Shown: positions 8,345-15,400 of the stretch, piece after piece
How the letters are laid out: each line of letters starts with the position of its first letter
Numbering within the stretch: the first letter of the stretch is position 1
Source: Uliginosibacterium paludis
Lineage (GTDB): Bacteria > Pseudomonadota > Gammaproteobacteria > Burkholderiales > Rhodocyclaceae
Reading direction: 5' to 3'
Length of the DNA stretch: 64,000 nucleotides
Assembly (NCBI RefSeq): GCF_039631355.1
Contig: NZ_JBDIVF010000002.1
Coordinates: 496,001-560,000, forward strand
Translations under genes and position numbers: made by a program
The notes under the pieces: generated by a model
The model's database searches: none
What the model was told of the DNA's origin: nothing
Seen by the model: only the letters and a program-made list of their open reading frames with translations

Positions 8345-8365
8345 CGGGAGTGGGGAGTCGGGAGT
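8345..8365. repeat. Degenerate heptamer repeat, three units, between acr3 and arsC
   Basis: Three contiguous heptamers (CGGGAGT, GGGGAGT, CGGGAGT) lie just upstream of the arsC start codon. They are a circular permutation of the GGAGTCG unit that forms the long array upstream of acr3, so the same repeat type has seeded both intergenic gaps of this operon. Confidence 0.85.
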
Positions 8366-8394
8366 AGGTAAACGGGTTTTCGGGCATGCTGATT

Positions 8395-8411
8395 TCAGCA
8401 CTCAGCACTCA
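8395..8411. repeat. Short heptamer repeat TCAGCAC at the acr3 stop codon
   Basis: About 2.4 tandem copies of TCAGCAC (GAGTGCT on the other strand) end inside the acr3 stop codon. The unit length is again seven and the reverse strand again contains GAGT, as in the other heptamer arrays of this window. Confidence 0.6.
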
Positions 8412-9437
8412 TGCAGCACCGCCTTTTTCGTACCAGCCCTTGCTGGCGTTCACGATGCGCACCACCACCAGCATCACCGGCACCTCGATCAGCACACCGA
8501 CCACCGTAGCCAGCGCGGCGCCGGATTCGAAGCCATACAGGCTGATCGCGGCGGCCACGGCCAGCTCGAAGAAGTTGGAGGCGCCGATCAGGGCCGAGGG
8601 GCAGGCCACGTTGTGGGCTTCGCCAAGCTTGCGGTTGAGCCAGTAGGCGAGTGCGGAGTTGAAGAAGACCTGGATCAGGATCGGCACGGCCAGCAGGGCG
8701 ATCACCAGCGGCTGGCGGATGATGGCTTCGCCCTGGAAGGCGAAAAGCAGCACCAGGGTGAGCAGCAGGGCGCTGATCGACCACGGGCCGATCCTGGCCA
8801 GCGCCGCATCGAAGGCGGCCTGGCCCTTTGCCAGCAGCGCGCGGCGGATCAGTTGGGCGAGGATCACCGGGATCACGATGTAGAGCAGCACCGAGATGAA
8901 GAGCGTGTCCCAGGGCACCGAGATGCTGGCTACGCCGAGGAGCAGGCCCACCAGCGGGGCGAAGGCGAAGACCATGATGGTGTCATTCAAGGCGACCTGA
9001 CTCAGCGTGAACAGCGGTTCGCCGCCGGTTAATCGGCTCCACACGAAGACCATCGCGGTGCAGGGCGCGGCAGCGAGCAGGATCAGGCCGGCGATGTAGC
9101 TGTCGAGCTGGTCGGCGGGCAGCAGCGGGGCGAACACGTTGCGGATGAACAGCCAGCCGAGGAAGGCCATCGAGAAGGGCTTCACCAGCCAGTTCACGAA
9201 CAGGGTCACGCCAATGCCGCGCACATGCTGACGCACCTGATGCAGGGCGCCGAAATCCACCTTCAGCAGCATCGGGATGATCATCACCCAGATCAGCAGA
9301 CCCACCGGCAGGTTCACCTGGGCGATTTCCATCGCGCCAACGGTGTGCACGGCAGCCGGGAAGGCCTGACCGAGTGCGATGCCGGCCACGATGCAGAGCA
9401 TGACCCAGAGGGAGAGATAGCGTTCGAATACACTCAT
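8409..9437 (-). CDS. acr3: Arsenite efflux transporter ACR3
   Basis: The 342-residue inner-membrane protein has ten hydrophobic helices and is an ACR3/BASS-type arsenite extruder rather than an ArsB of the R773 type. The conserved substrate cysteine is Cys 126 in AAAPCTAMVFVWS, and the later helix motif SALIGASNFFELAVA holds the conserved glutamate. ATG 9437 gives the standard N-terminus MSVFERYLSLWVM. The reading frame stays open through the upstream heptamer array and could start at an ATG at 9524, adding SRLPTPD-type repeats; I treat that as spurious. It lies between the arsI-like remnant and arsC in the ars operon. Confidence 0.95.
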   Translation of the reverse strand: MSVFERYLSLWVMLCIVAGIALGQAFPAAVHTVGAMEIAQVNLPVGLLIWVMIIPMLLKVDFGALHQVRQHVRGIGVTLFVNWLVKPFSMAFLGWLFIRNVFAPLLPADQLDSYIAGLILLAAAPCTAMVFVWSRLTGGEPLFTLSQVALNDTIMVFAFAPLVGLLLGVASISVPWDTLFISVLLYIVIPVILAQLIRRALLAKGQAAFDAALARIGPWSISALLLTLVLLFAFQGEAIIRQPLVIALLAVPILIQVFFNSALAYWLNRKLGEAHNVACPSALIGASNFFELAVAAAISLYGFESGAALATVVGVLIEVPVMLVVVRIVNASKGWYEKGGAA

Positions 9438-9440
9438 TTT

Positions 9441-9509
9441 GGAGTCGGGAGTCGGGAGTCGGGAGTCGGGAGTCGGGAGTCGGGAGTCGGGAGTCGGGAG
9501 TCGGGAGTC
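9441..9509. repeat. Heptanucleotide tandem array (GGAGTCG), about 9.9 copies
   Basis: Nine perfect copies of GGAGTCG plus a six-base partial copy sit between the arsI-like remnant and acr3, starting only four bases upstream of the acr3 ATG. The array takes the place where a ribosome-binding site for acr3 would be expected: on the minus strand the units read CGACTCC, so no purine-rich Shine-Dalgarno sequence is present. Arrays of this kind expand and contract by slippage. Confidence 0.97.
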
Positions 9510-9585
9510 AGCAGGTGCGGGCATGGGCCAGATTTTGGCCCTTGTTGAAGGTCGGGACCGCGACGTGGTCGTGAAAGCGTTTCAT
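9508..9585 (-). pseudogene. Truncated arsI/cadI-like remnant in the ars operon
   Basis: This 25-codon frame begins MKRFHDHVAVP, which matches by eye the usual N-terminus of ArsI/CadI vicinal-oxygen-chelate proteins (MKRxHVHVAV type). These are C-As lyases that commonly follow arsR. After about 11 residues the similarity stops, and a TGA occurs at the edge of the heptamer array. Its ATG overlaps the arsR stop (ATGA), and a strong GGAGG site lies upstream, as expected of an authentic coupled gene start. I infer that arsI was deleted and only its start was left. It could instead be a functional micro-ORF. Confidence 0.55.
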
Positions 9586-9917
9586 GAGCATTCCTCCTTG
9601 GTGCAGCAGTTCAGGGCCGGCAGGCCGCAGGCTTCGCCGGCGCAGCAGTTTTCACCCAGAAAGCCGATCAGCGCGTTCATGGCCGGGAAATTCGCGGCAT
9701 AGCGGATGAAGCGGCCCGCCTGCGTGGCGCTGAGCAGATCAGCCTGCGACAGGGTGCGCAGATGGAAAGACAGTGTCGCGTTGGGTAGCCCGAGGCTTTC
9801 CGCGATGCGGCCCGCGCTGAGGCCTTCCGGCCCGGCCTGGACGAGCAGGCGGAAGATGGCGAGGCGGTTTTCCTGGGCCAGTGCAGCGAGCTGGGCGACG
9901 GCGGTTTTCGTTTCCAT
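9582..9917 (-). CDS. arsR: Arsenic-responsive repressor ArsR
   Basis: The 111-residue SmtB/ArsR winged-helix repressor has the recognition region NATLSFHLRTLSQADLL (residues 46-62). It lacks the classical alpha-3 CVC metal site. Instead the C-terminus is cysteine-rich: Cys 91, 92, 97, 104, 105 and 110 (ENCCAGEACG, NCCTKEEC). This resembles the separately evolved site of Acidithiobacillus ArsR, which uses a Cys pair plus a third cysteine near the C-terminus. Arsenite binding would release the operator. It is the first gene of the minus-strand ars operon and is coupled to the arsI-like remnant by an ATGA overlap. Confidence 0.95.
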   Translation of the reverse strand: METKTAVAQLAALAQENRLAIFRLLVQAGPEGLSAGRIAESLGLPNATLSFHLRTLSQADLLSATQAGRFIRYAANFPAMNALIGFLGENCCAGEACGLPALNCCTKEECS

Positions 9918-9918
9918 G

Positions 9919-9936
9919 TTTCCAAGTTTATGGAAA
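9919..9936. promoter_or_regulatory. Probable ArsR operator (perfect 6-6-6 inverted repeat)
   Basis: TTTCCA, six bases, TGGAAA form a perfect inverted repeat one base upstream of the arsR start codon. A further TTTCCA half-site overlaps the start codon itself. ArsR-family repressors bind such dyads over their own promoter. The position, abutting the ATG, implies a very short leader or that bound repressor also covers the translation start region. Confidence 0.6.
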
Positions 9937-10119
9937 TAATGTCCGGTCTGGCAAGCCCGTTACCCACAGGTAGCGGCTGGACTGGGCAGGCATGACGCTG
10001 CTGGGTGCCCGGACGGAAAAATTCTTTTCGCATTGCAGGAATCAAATGGCGGGAGCATGGTCGCACCTGACTCTCATCCTGATTCCGTCTCTGGCATCGA
10101 TTACCGGAGTGGCGCCCCC

Positions 10120-11820
10120 ATGCATCACGACTACCCTCTCATTACCACCCTCGCGGCGAGCTTCGGCCTCGCGCTGGTGTTCGGTTTCCTGGCCTTGCGC
10201 CTGCGTCTGCCCGCCCTGCTGGGCTACCTGCTGGCGGGCATCCTGATCGGGCCCTTCACCCCCGGCTATGTCGCCAATGCCGAGCTCGCTACCCAGTTGG
10301 CCGAGATCGGGGTGATGCTGCTGATGTTCGGCGTCGGCCTGCATTTCTCGCTGGATGACCTGCTCGCGGTGCGCCGCATCGCGCTGCCGGGCGCGATCCT
10401 GCAGATCGTGGTGGCGACGGCGATGGGCGCTGGCGCGGCGGCGCTGTGGGGCTGGTCACTGCCCGGCGCACTGATTTTCGGTCTCGCCCTGTCGGTAGCG
10501 AGCACCGTGGTGCTGCTGCGCGCGCTCGAATCCGCCGGCGTGCTGGATTCGCAGAACGGCCGCATTGCCGTCGGCTGGCTGGTGGTCGAAGACCTTGTGA
10601 TGGTGCTGGTGCTGGTGCTGCTACCGCCGCTGGCGGGCGTCCTGAATGGCGAAAGCGGGGATGCCAGCGGCATTCTGAGCCTGCTCGGCCGCACCCTGCT
10701 TCAGGTGATTGCCTTCATCGCACTGATGCTGCTGGCCGGCCGCAAGCTGATGCCGCGTCTGCTGTGGCGGGTGGCAAAAAGCGGTTCGCGCGAGCTTTTC
10801 ACGCTGTCGGTGCTGGCGGCAGCGATTTCGATTGCGTATCTGGCGTCCCAGCTGTTCGGGGTGTCCTTCGCGCTGGGGGCCTTCTTCGCCGGCATGGTGA
10901 TGCGCGAGTCCGAATTCAGCCATCGTGCCGCCGAGGAATCCCTGCCGTTGCGCGAGGCCTTTGCGGTGCTGTTCTTCGTGTCGGTCGGCATGCTGATCGA
11001 CCCCAAGATCCTGATCGCCCATCCGCTCGAAGTGCTGGTGGTGGTGGCCATCATCGTCTTCGGCAAGTCGCTGGCGGCGGCGATTCTGGTGCTGGGCTTC
11101 CGCTATCCGCTGCACACCGCGCTGACGGTGTCGGCCAGCCTGGCGCAGATCGGCGAGTTCTCCTTCATCCTCGCCGGGCTGGGCGTGTCGCTGGGCATGC
11201 TGCCGCCGCTGGGGCAGAGCCTGATCCTGGCCGGCGCGCTGATCTCGATTGCGGTGAATCCGGTGCTGTTCAAGGCAGTCGGCCCCGCATTGGGCTGGCT
11301 GCAGCGCAATTCCGCGCTGGCGCGGCGCATCGAGAGCCAGGCGCATCCGCTGGCCGAGCTGCCGCAGGAAACGCGGGCCGATTTCCTTTCCGGTCATGTG
11401 GTGCTGGCGGGCTATGGCCGCATCGGCCATCGCGTGGGTGAAATCCTGGCGCTCAACGATATTCCGCATGTGGTGGCGGAGCAGCAGCGCGAGCGGGTGG
11501 CCCGCCTGCGTGAAACCGGCGTGCAGTGTGTGTGGGGCGATGCGACCGAGCCGCTGGTGCTGGTGCAGGCCCATGTGGCGAATGCCGGCCTGCTGCTGGT
11601 GACGATTCCGGATGCGGTCAGCGTGCGGCGCATTCTGGCGCTGGCGCGCGAACTCAATCCGGCGATCGAGATCGCGGTGCTGGCGGGCAGTCCGGAGGAA
11701 GCGAAGCTGCTCGAAGCTGACGGGGCTGATCGCGTGTTCTTCAAGGACGCCGAGCTGGCGGCAGCCATCGGCCAGCATGTGGGCCGCCGCTTCGGCCGCG
11801 AGTCAGCACCGGCGCACTGA
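10120..11820 (+). CDS. ybaL: Monovalent cation:proton antiporter-2 (CPA2) with TrkA-N domain, YbaL-like
   Basis: The 566-residue protein closely follows E. coli YbaL: an N-terminus MHHDYPLITT, a Na+/H+-exchanger domain of about 12 helices (residues 5-390), then a cytoplasmic RCK/TrkA-N domain opening with HVVLAGYGRIGHRVGE (about 425-540, Rossmann GxGxxG). Family motifs include GYLLAGILIGPFTPGY and SFALGAFFAGMVMRESE. Kef-type members exchange K+ for H+, often under thiol or nucleotide control. It is divergent from the ars operon and shares a short intergenic region with arsR. ATG 10120 matches the YbaL N-terminus. Confidence 0.92.
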   Translation: MHHDYPLITTLAASFGLALVFGFLALRLRLPALLGYLLAGILIGPFTPGYVANAELATQLAEIGVMLLMFGVGLHFSLDDLLAVRRIALPGAILQIVVATAMGAGAAALWGWSLPGALIFGLALSVASTVVLLRALESAGVLDSQNGRIAVGWLVVEDLVMVLVLVLLPPLAGVLNGESGDASGILSLLGRTLLQVIAFIALMLLAGRKLMPRLLWRVAKSGSRELFTLSVLAAAISIAYLASQLFGVSFALGAFFAGMVMRESEFSHRAAEESLPLREAFAVLFFVSVGMLIDPKILIAHPLEVLVVVAIIVFGKSLAAAILVLGFRYPLHTALTVSASLAQIGEFSFILAGLGVSLGMLPPLGQSLILAGALISIAVNPVLFKAVGPALGWLQRNSALARRIESQAHPLAELPQETRADFLSGHVVLAGYGRIGHRVGEILALNDIPHVVAEQQRERVARLRETGVQCVWGDATEPLVLVQAHVANAGLLLVTIPDAVSVRRILALARELNPAIEIAVLAGSPEEAKLLEADGADRVFFKDAELAAAIGQHVGRRFGRESAPAH

Positions 11821-11833
11821 GCGCCCGGCCATG

Positions 11834-11862
11834 AAAACGGCCCTCCGTGGAGGGCCGTTCGG
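11834..11862 (-). terminator. Intrinsic terminator of pta
   Basis: An 11-bp-class stem (ACGGCCCTCC / GGAGGGCCGT, two-base loop, 11837-11858) is followed on the minus strand by a short T tract. It lies about 20 bp beyond the pta stop and between convergent genes. Read in the plus direction it may weakly terminate ybaL too. Confidence 0.8.
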
Positions 11863-11882
11863 GCGGATGCCGGGAGGCCGGA

Positions 11883-13934
11883 TCAGGCCTTGGCGCGGGC
11901 GTCAGCCTGGATCGCGGTCAGCGCGATGGTGAAGACGATGTCATCCACCAGTGCGCCGCGCGAGAGGTCGTTCACCGGCTTGCGCAGACCTTGCAGCATC
12001 GGACCGACCGACACCACGTTGGCTGAACGCTGCACCGCCTTGTAGGTGGTGTTGCCGGTGTTCAGGTCCGGGAAGACGAAGACGGTGGCCTGACCGGCAA
12101 CCTTGGAGCCCGGAGCCTTGGAGCGGGCCACGTCCATCACCGAAGCGGCGTCGTACTGCAGCGGGCCGTCCAGGGCCAGCTCGGGCGCTTTTTCCCGGGC
12201 GATGGCGGTCGCTTCCTTGACCTTTTCAACGTCTGCACCCTGACCGGAGGTGCCGGTCGAGTAGGAGATCATCGCGACCTTCGGATCGACACCGAAAGCG
12301 GTCGCCGATGCGGCGGACTGCAGCGCGATTTCGGCCAGTTCCTGCGCATTCGGATCCGGGTTGATCGCGCAGTCGCCATAGACCAGCACCTGGTCGGGCA
12401 TCAGCATGAAGAACACCGAGGACACGATGGAGGAGCCCGGTGCCGTCTTGATCAGCTGCAGGGCGGGACGCACGGTGTTGGCGGTGGTGTGCACCGCGCC
12501 GGAGACGAGGCCGTCGACGTCGTCGGTGGCCAGCATCATCGTGCCGAGCACCACGGTGTCCTGCAGCTGGTCGTTGGCCTGACCCGGGGTCAGACCCTTG
12601 CTCTTGCGCAGCTCGACCATCGGCGGCACATACTTTTCGCGGATGGTGTCGGGATCGATGATTTCCAGCGAAGCCGGCAGGGTCACGCCCTGGGCGGCGG
12701 CAACCGCCTTGATGGTTTCCGGCTTGCCGAGCAGTACGCAGCGTGCAATGCCCTTTTCTTCGCAGATCACGGCGGCCTTGATGGTGCGCGGCTCGTCGCC
12801 TTCCGGCAGCACGATGCGCTTGTTCGCGGCACGGGCCTTCTGGATCAGCTGGTAGCGGAAAGCCGGCGGGCTCATGCGGGTAGAAGCCGGCACCTTCACG
12901 CTGGCCATCAGCGCGTCGGCATTCAGGGCTTCGGCCACGCCGTCGAGCACCTGCTCCATGCGCTCGGAGTCGTCAGCGGCGACGGCCGGCGAGATGCGGC
13001 TGATGTTGGTGGCGGTGACATAGCTGTCGGTATCGACGCGCAGGATGGGCAGGCCGGAATCGAAAGCCTGTGCAGCCAGCTTCTGGATGCGCGGGTCGAT
13101 CGAGGTGGAGTGCGTCAGCAGCAGGCCGGCGATCTGGGTGCCGCTGGAGGCGGCCAGCGCGGTGGCGAGCATCACGTCGTCACGCTCGCCGGGGCATACG
13201 ATCAGGGTGTGCGGCTTGAGGCGGTCGATCATGTCGGCGGCGGAGCGGGCGGCCACGGCGGTTTCGAGCACGCGGCGCTTGGAGATCTCGCCGGGCACAA
13301 CGACTTCGGCATTCAGGTGGCGGGCCACATCCAGCGTGCGCGGCGCCAGCAGGTCGGGGTTGTTCTGCACCACGCCCCACAGCGGGATGTCTTCCAGCGC
13401 AGCCGCTGCCTTGGCGGCATCAAAACCGGCTGCGGCCTTGTTCAGCACGGCGCCGGCGATCTTGCAGCCGGCCGCGCGGAACTGGCTGGCGGTGAGGCGG
13501 ATTTCGGCGGCGGTGAGTTCTTCATCCTGCGCGCCGGAGATCAGCACCATTTCAGCCTGCAGGCTGCGGGCGATGTCGGCGTTCAGGCGGGTGGTGTAGG
13601 AGAAGCTCGGGTCGGTATGCAGACCTTCGATGACCAGCACGTCGGCATCCTTGGCGGCGCTCATGCACAGGCTCACGATGTCTTCCAGCAGCTCGTCGAT
13701 CTGGCCTTCCGAGATCCGTGCCACGACCTTGGCGGTGGGCAGGGCGGCAGGCGCATCGATCTTGCAGATCTCGCGGGCAAAGTGAACGGAGCGCTCGCTG
13801 GCCGTTTCGTCCTGGGTGACGGGCTTGGCGAAGCCCACGCGCAGACCCTGGCGCTGCAGGGCGCGGACGACGCCGAGGGCTACCGAGGTCAGACCCACAT
13901 TCTGGCGGGTCGGTGCAAGGAAGAAGGTTTGCAT
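11883..13934 (-). CDS. pta: Phosphate acetyltransferase, long form
   Basis: The 683-residue enzyme interconverts acetyl-CoA and acetyl phosphate. It has three parts: an N-terminal P-loop-like BioD/DRTGG-associated domain (MQTFFLAPTRQNVGLTSVAL, residues 1-190), a DRTGG regulatory domain (about 215-330), and the catalytic PTA_PTB domain (about 370-683) with IVLPEGDEPRT, PALQLIKTAPGS and the terminal GPMLQGLRKPVNDLSRGA. No ackA gene is adjacent in this window, which is unusual because the two often form an operon. ATG 13934 matches the family start; the longer frame lacks a ribosome site. Confidence 0.96.
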   Translation of the reverse strand: MQTFFLAPTRQNVGLTSVALGVVRALQRQGLRVGFAKPVTQDETASERSVHFAREICKIDAPAALPTAKVVARISEGQIDELLEDIVSLCMSAAKDADVLVIEGLHTDPSFSYTTRLNADIARSLQAEMVLISGAQDEELTAAEIRLTASQFRAAGCKIAGAVLNKAAAGFDAAKAAAALEDIPLWGVVQNNPDLLAPRTLDVARHLNAEVVVPGEISKRRVLETAVAARSAADMIDRLKPHTLIVCPGERDDVMLATALAASSGTQIAGLLLTHSTSIDPRIQKLAAQAFDSGLPILRVDTDSYVTATNISRISPAVAADDSERMEQVLDGVAEALNADALMASVKVPASTRMSPPAFRYQLIQKARAANKRIVLPEGDEPRTIKAAVICEEKGIARCVLLGKPETIKAVAAAQGVTLPASLEIIDPDTIREKYVPPMVELRKSKGLTPGQANDQLQDTVVLGTMMLATDDVDGLVSGAVHTTANTVRPALQLIKTAPGSSIVSSVFFMLMPDQVLVYGDCAINPDPNAQELAEIALQSAASATAFGVDPKVAMISYSTGTSGQGADVEKVKEATAIAREKAPELALDGPLQYDAASVMDVARSKAPGSKVAGQATVFVFPDLNTGNTTYKAVQRSANVVSVGPMLQGLRKPVNDLSRGALVDDIVFTIALTAIQADARAKA

Positions 13935-14161
13935 GTTCTTGGATACCGTTAGGGGGGTCGAACAGACGACAGGTGTTGCTGCGTCGCCACATGAAGTCAA
14001 AACCGTCGCAATGTTAGAACTTTCATGTAGATTCCGGCACCCGAAATGGACAATTTTTGATCTGGGCCAGACGCCCGGACCGGCTTGACCCTACGATTTT
14101 CATGGCTATTCCGGACACTCCAGGCGGCTAGAATCCGGGCAGTCCTCCGTCCGCTCACCAG

Positions 14162-15400
14162 ATGAATTCCACCTCCCGCATCGCGATCATAGGCGCCGGT
14201 CCGGCTGGCCTGATGGCTGCCGAAAAGCTGGCCGCTGCCGGTCACCGCGTCGAGATCTTCGATGCCATGCCCTCGGTCGGCCGCAAGTTCCTCATGGCCG
14301 GCAAGGGTGGGATGAACATCACCCATTCCGAACCGGCCGACCGCTTTCTGGCGCGCTACGGCGAGCGCAGCGCGTGGCTCGCACCCTTCATCGAGACCTT
14401 CGGTCCGCAGGCCCTGCGCGACTGGATCCACGGCCTGGGCATCGAAACCTTTGTCGGCACGTCGGGACGGGTCTTTCCGCGCGAGATGAAAGCCGCGCCG
14501 CTGCTGCGCGCCTGGCTGCACCGCCTGCGCGAAGGTGGCGTCACGATTCATGTGCGTCATCGCTGGCTGGGTTGGGACGAAGCCGGCGCGCTGCGTTTCG
14601 CCACCCCCGCGGGCGAGCACCGGGTCGACGCGGCCGCCACGGTGCTGGCGCTGGGCGGCGCGAGCTGGCCCCAGCTGGGTTCGGACGCAGCCTGGACTGC
14701 CTGGCTGGCCGAGCGCGGCGTGGCGCTGCAACCCTTCGAGCCCTCGAACTGCGGTTTTGACGTGGCCTGGTCCGCGCATTTCCTCGAGCGTTTCACAGGC
14801 GAGCCGGTGAAGAACATCGCCGCGAGCTGTACCGGGCCGGACGGCCAGCTCTGGCAACGCCAGGGAGAAGCCCTGATCAGTGCGACGGGTATCGAGGGCG
14901 GCCTGGTCTATGCCCTCTCCGCGCCGCTGCGCGACGGCTGCCGCGACCAGGGCAGCGCAAGCCTGCTGCTGGATCTGCTGCCCGGCCATGAGGCGGCGAG
15001 GGTGGCGGCCGAGGTCGCGCATCCGCGTGGCGCGCGTTCGCTCTCCTCGCATCTGCAGGGCCGGCTCGGCCTGCGCGGTGTGAAGCTCGGCCTGCTCAAT
15101 GAATGCCTCGATCGTGAAACGATGCGGGACCCCACGCGTCTGGCAGCGGCCATCAAGGCTCTGCCGCTGCGGCTTGCGCGCCCGCGTCCGCTGGCCGAAG
15201 CGATCAGCTCGGCCGGAGGCGTGCGTGTCGACGCGCTGGACGAGCGACTCATGCTGCACGCCTTGCCCGGCGTGTTCTGTGCTGGCGAGATGCTCGACTG
15301 GGAAGCCCCCACCGGCGGTTACCTGCTGACGGCCTGCCTGGCGACCGGGCGCGCGGCAGGGCAGGGTGCTGCAGACTGGCTCGCCGGGAGGGCGGGATGA
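14162..15400 (+). CDS. NAD(P)/FAD-dependent oxidoreductase, HI0933/YhiN (BaiN-like) family
   Basis: The 412-residue flavoprotein starts with the FAD-binding motif IAIIGAGPAGLMAAEKLA (residues 8-25) and has the HI0933 family hallmark GRKFLMAGKGGMNITHSE (40-57). The C-terminal FAD motif is PGVFCAGEMLDWEAPTGGYLLTACLATGRAAG. It belongs to the TIGR03862-type branch. The physiological substrate is unknown; one relative, BaiN, reduces bile-acid intermediates. The stop overlaps the start of the next gene (ATGA), so it is translationally coupled to the TPR protein. Confidence 0.92.
   Translation: MNSTSRIAIIGAGPAGLMAAEKLAAAGHRVEIFDAMPSVGRKFLMAGKGGMNITHSEPADRFLARYGERSAWLAPFIETFGPQALRDWIHGLGIETFVGTSGRVFPREMKAAPLLRAWLHRLREGGVTIHVRHRWLGWDEAGALRFATPAGEHRVDAAATVLALGGASWPQLGSDAAWTAWLAERGVALQPFEPSNCGFDVAWSAHFLERFTGEPVKNIAASCTGPDGQLWQRQGEALISATGIEGGLVYALSAPLRDGCRDQGSASLLLDLLPGHEAARVAAEVAHPRGARSLSSHLQGRLGLRGVKLGLLNECLDRETMRDPTRLAAAIKALPLRLARPRPLAEAISSAGGVRVDALDERLMLHALPGVFCAGEMLDWEAPTGGYLLTACLATGRAAGQGAADWLAGRAG

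Noticed and set aside
9441..9509. CRISPR-like array
   Set aside because: There are no spacers; units are contiguous 7-mers. The same applies to 48081-48186. No cas genes are present.
8409..9524. N-terminal extension of Acr3 made of SRLPTPD repeats
   Set aside because: The family starts at MSVFERYLSLW (ATG 9437). The repeat peptide only reflects readthrough of the heptamer array. It is kept as a phase-variation hypothesis, not as the gene start.
12489..13952. 487-codon open frame antisense to pta on the plus strand
   Set aside because: It is a by-product of the high GC content and codon bias of pta. Its translation is Gly/His/Gln-rich without recognisable domains, while the opposite strand encodes a complete phosphate acetyltransferase.
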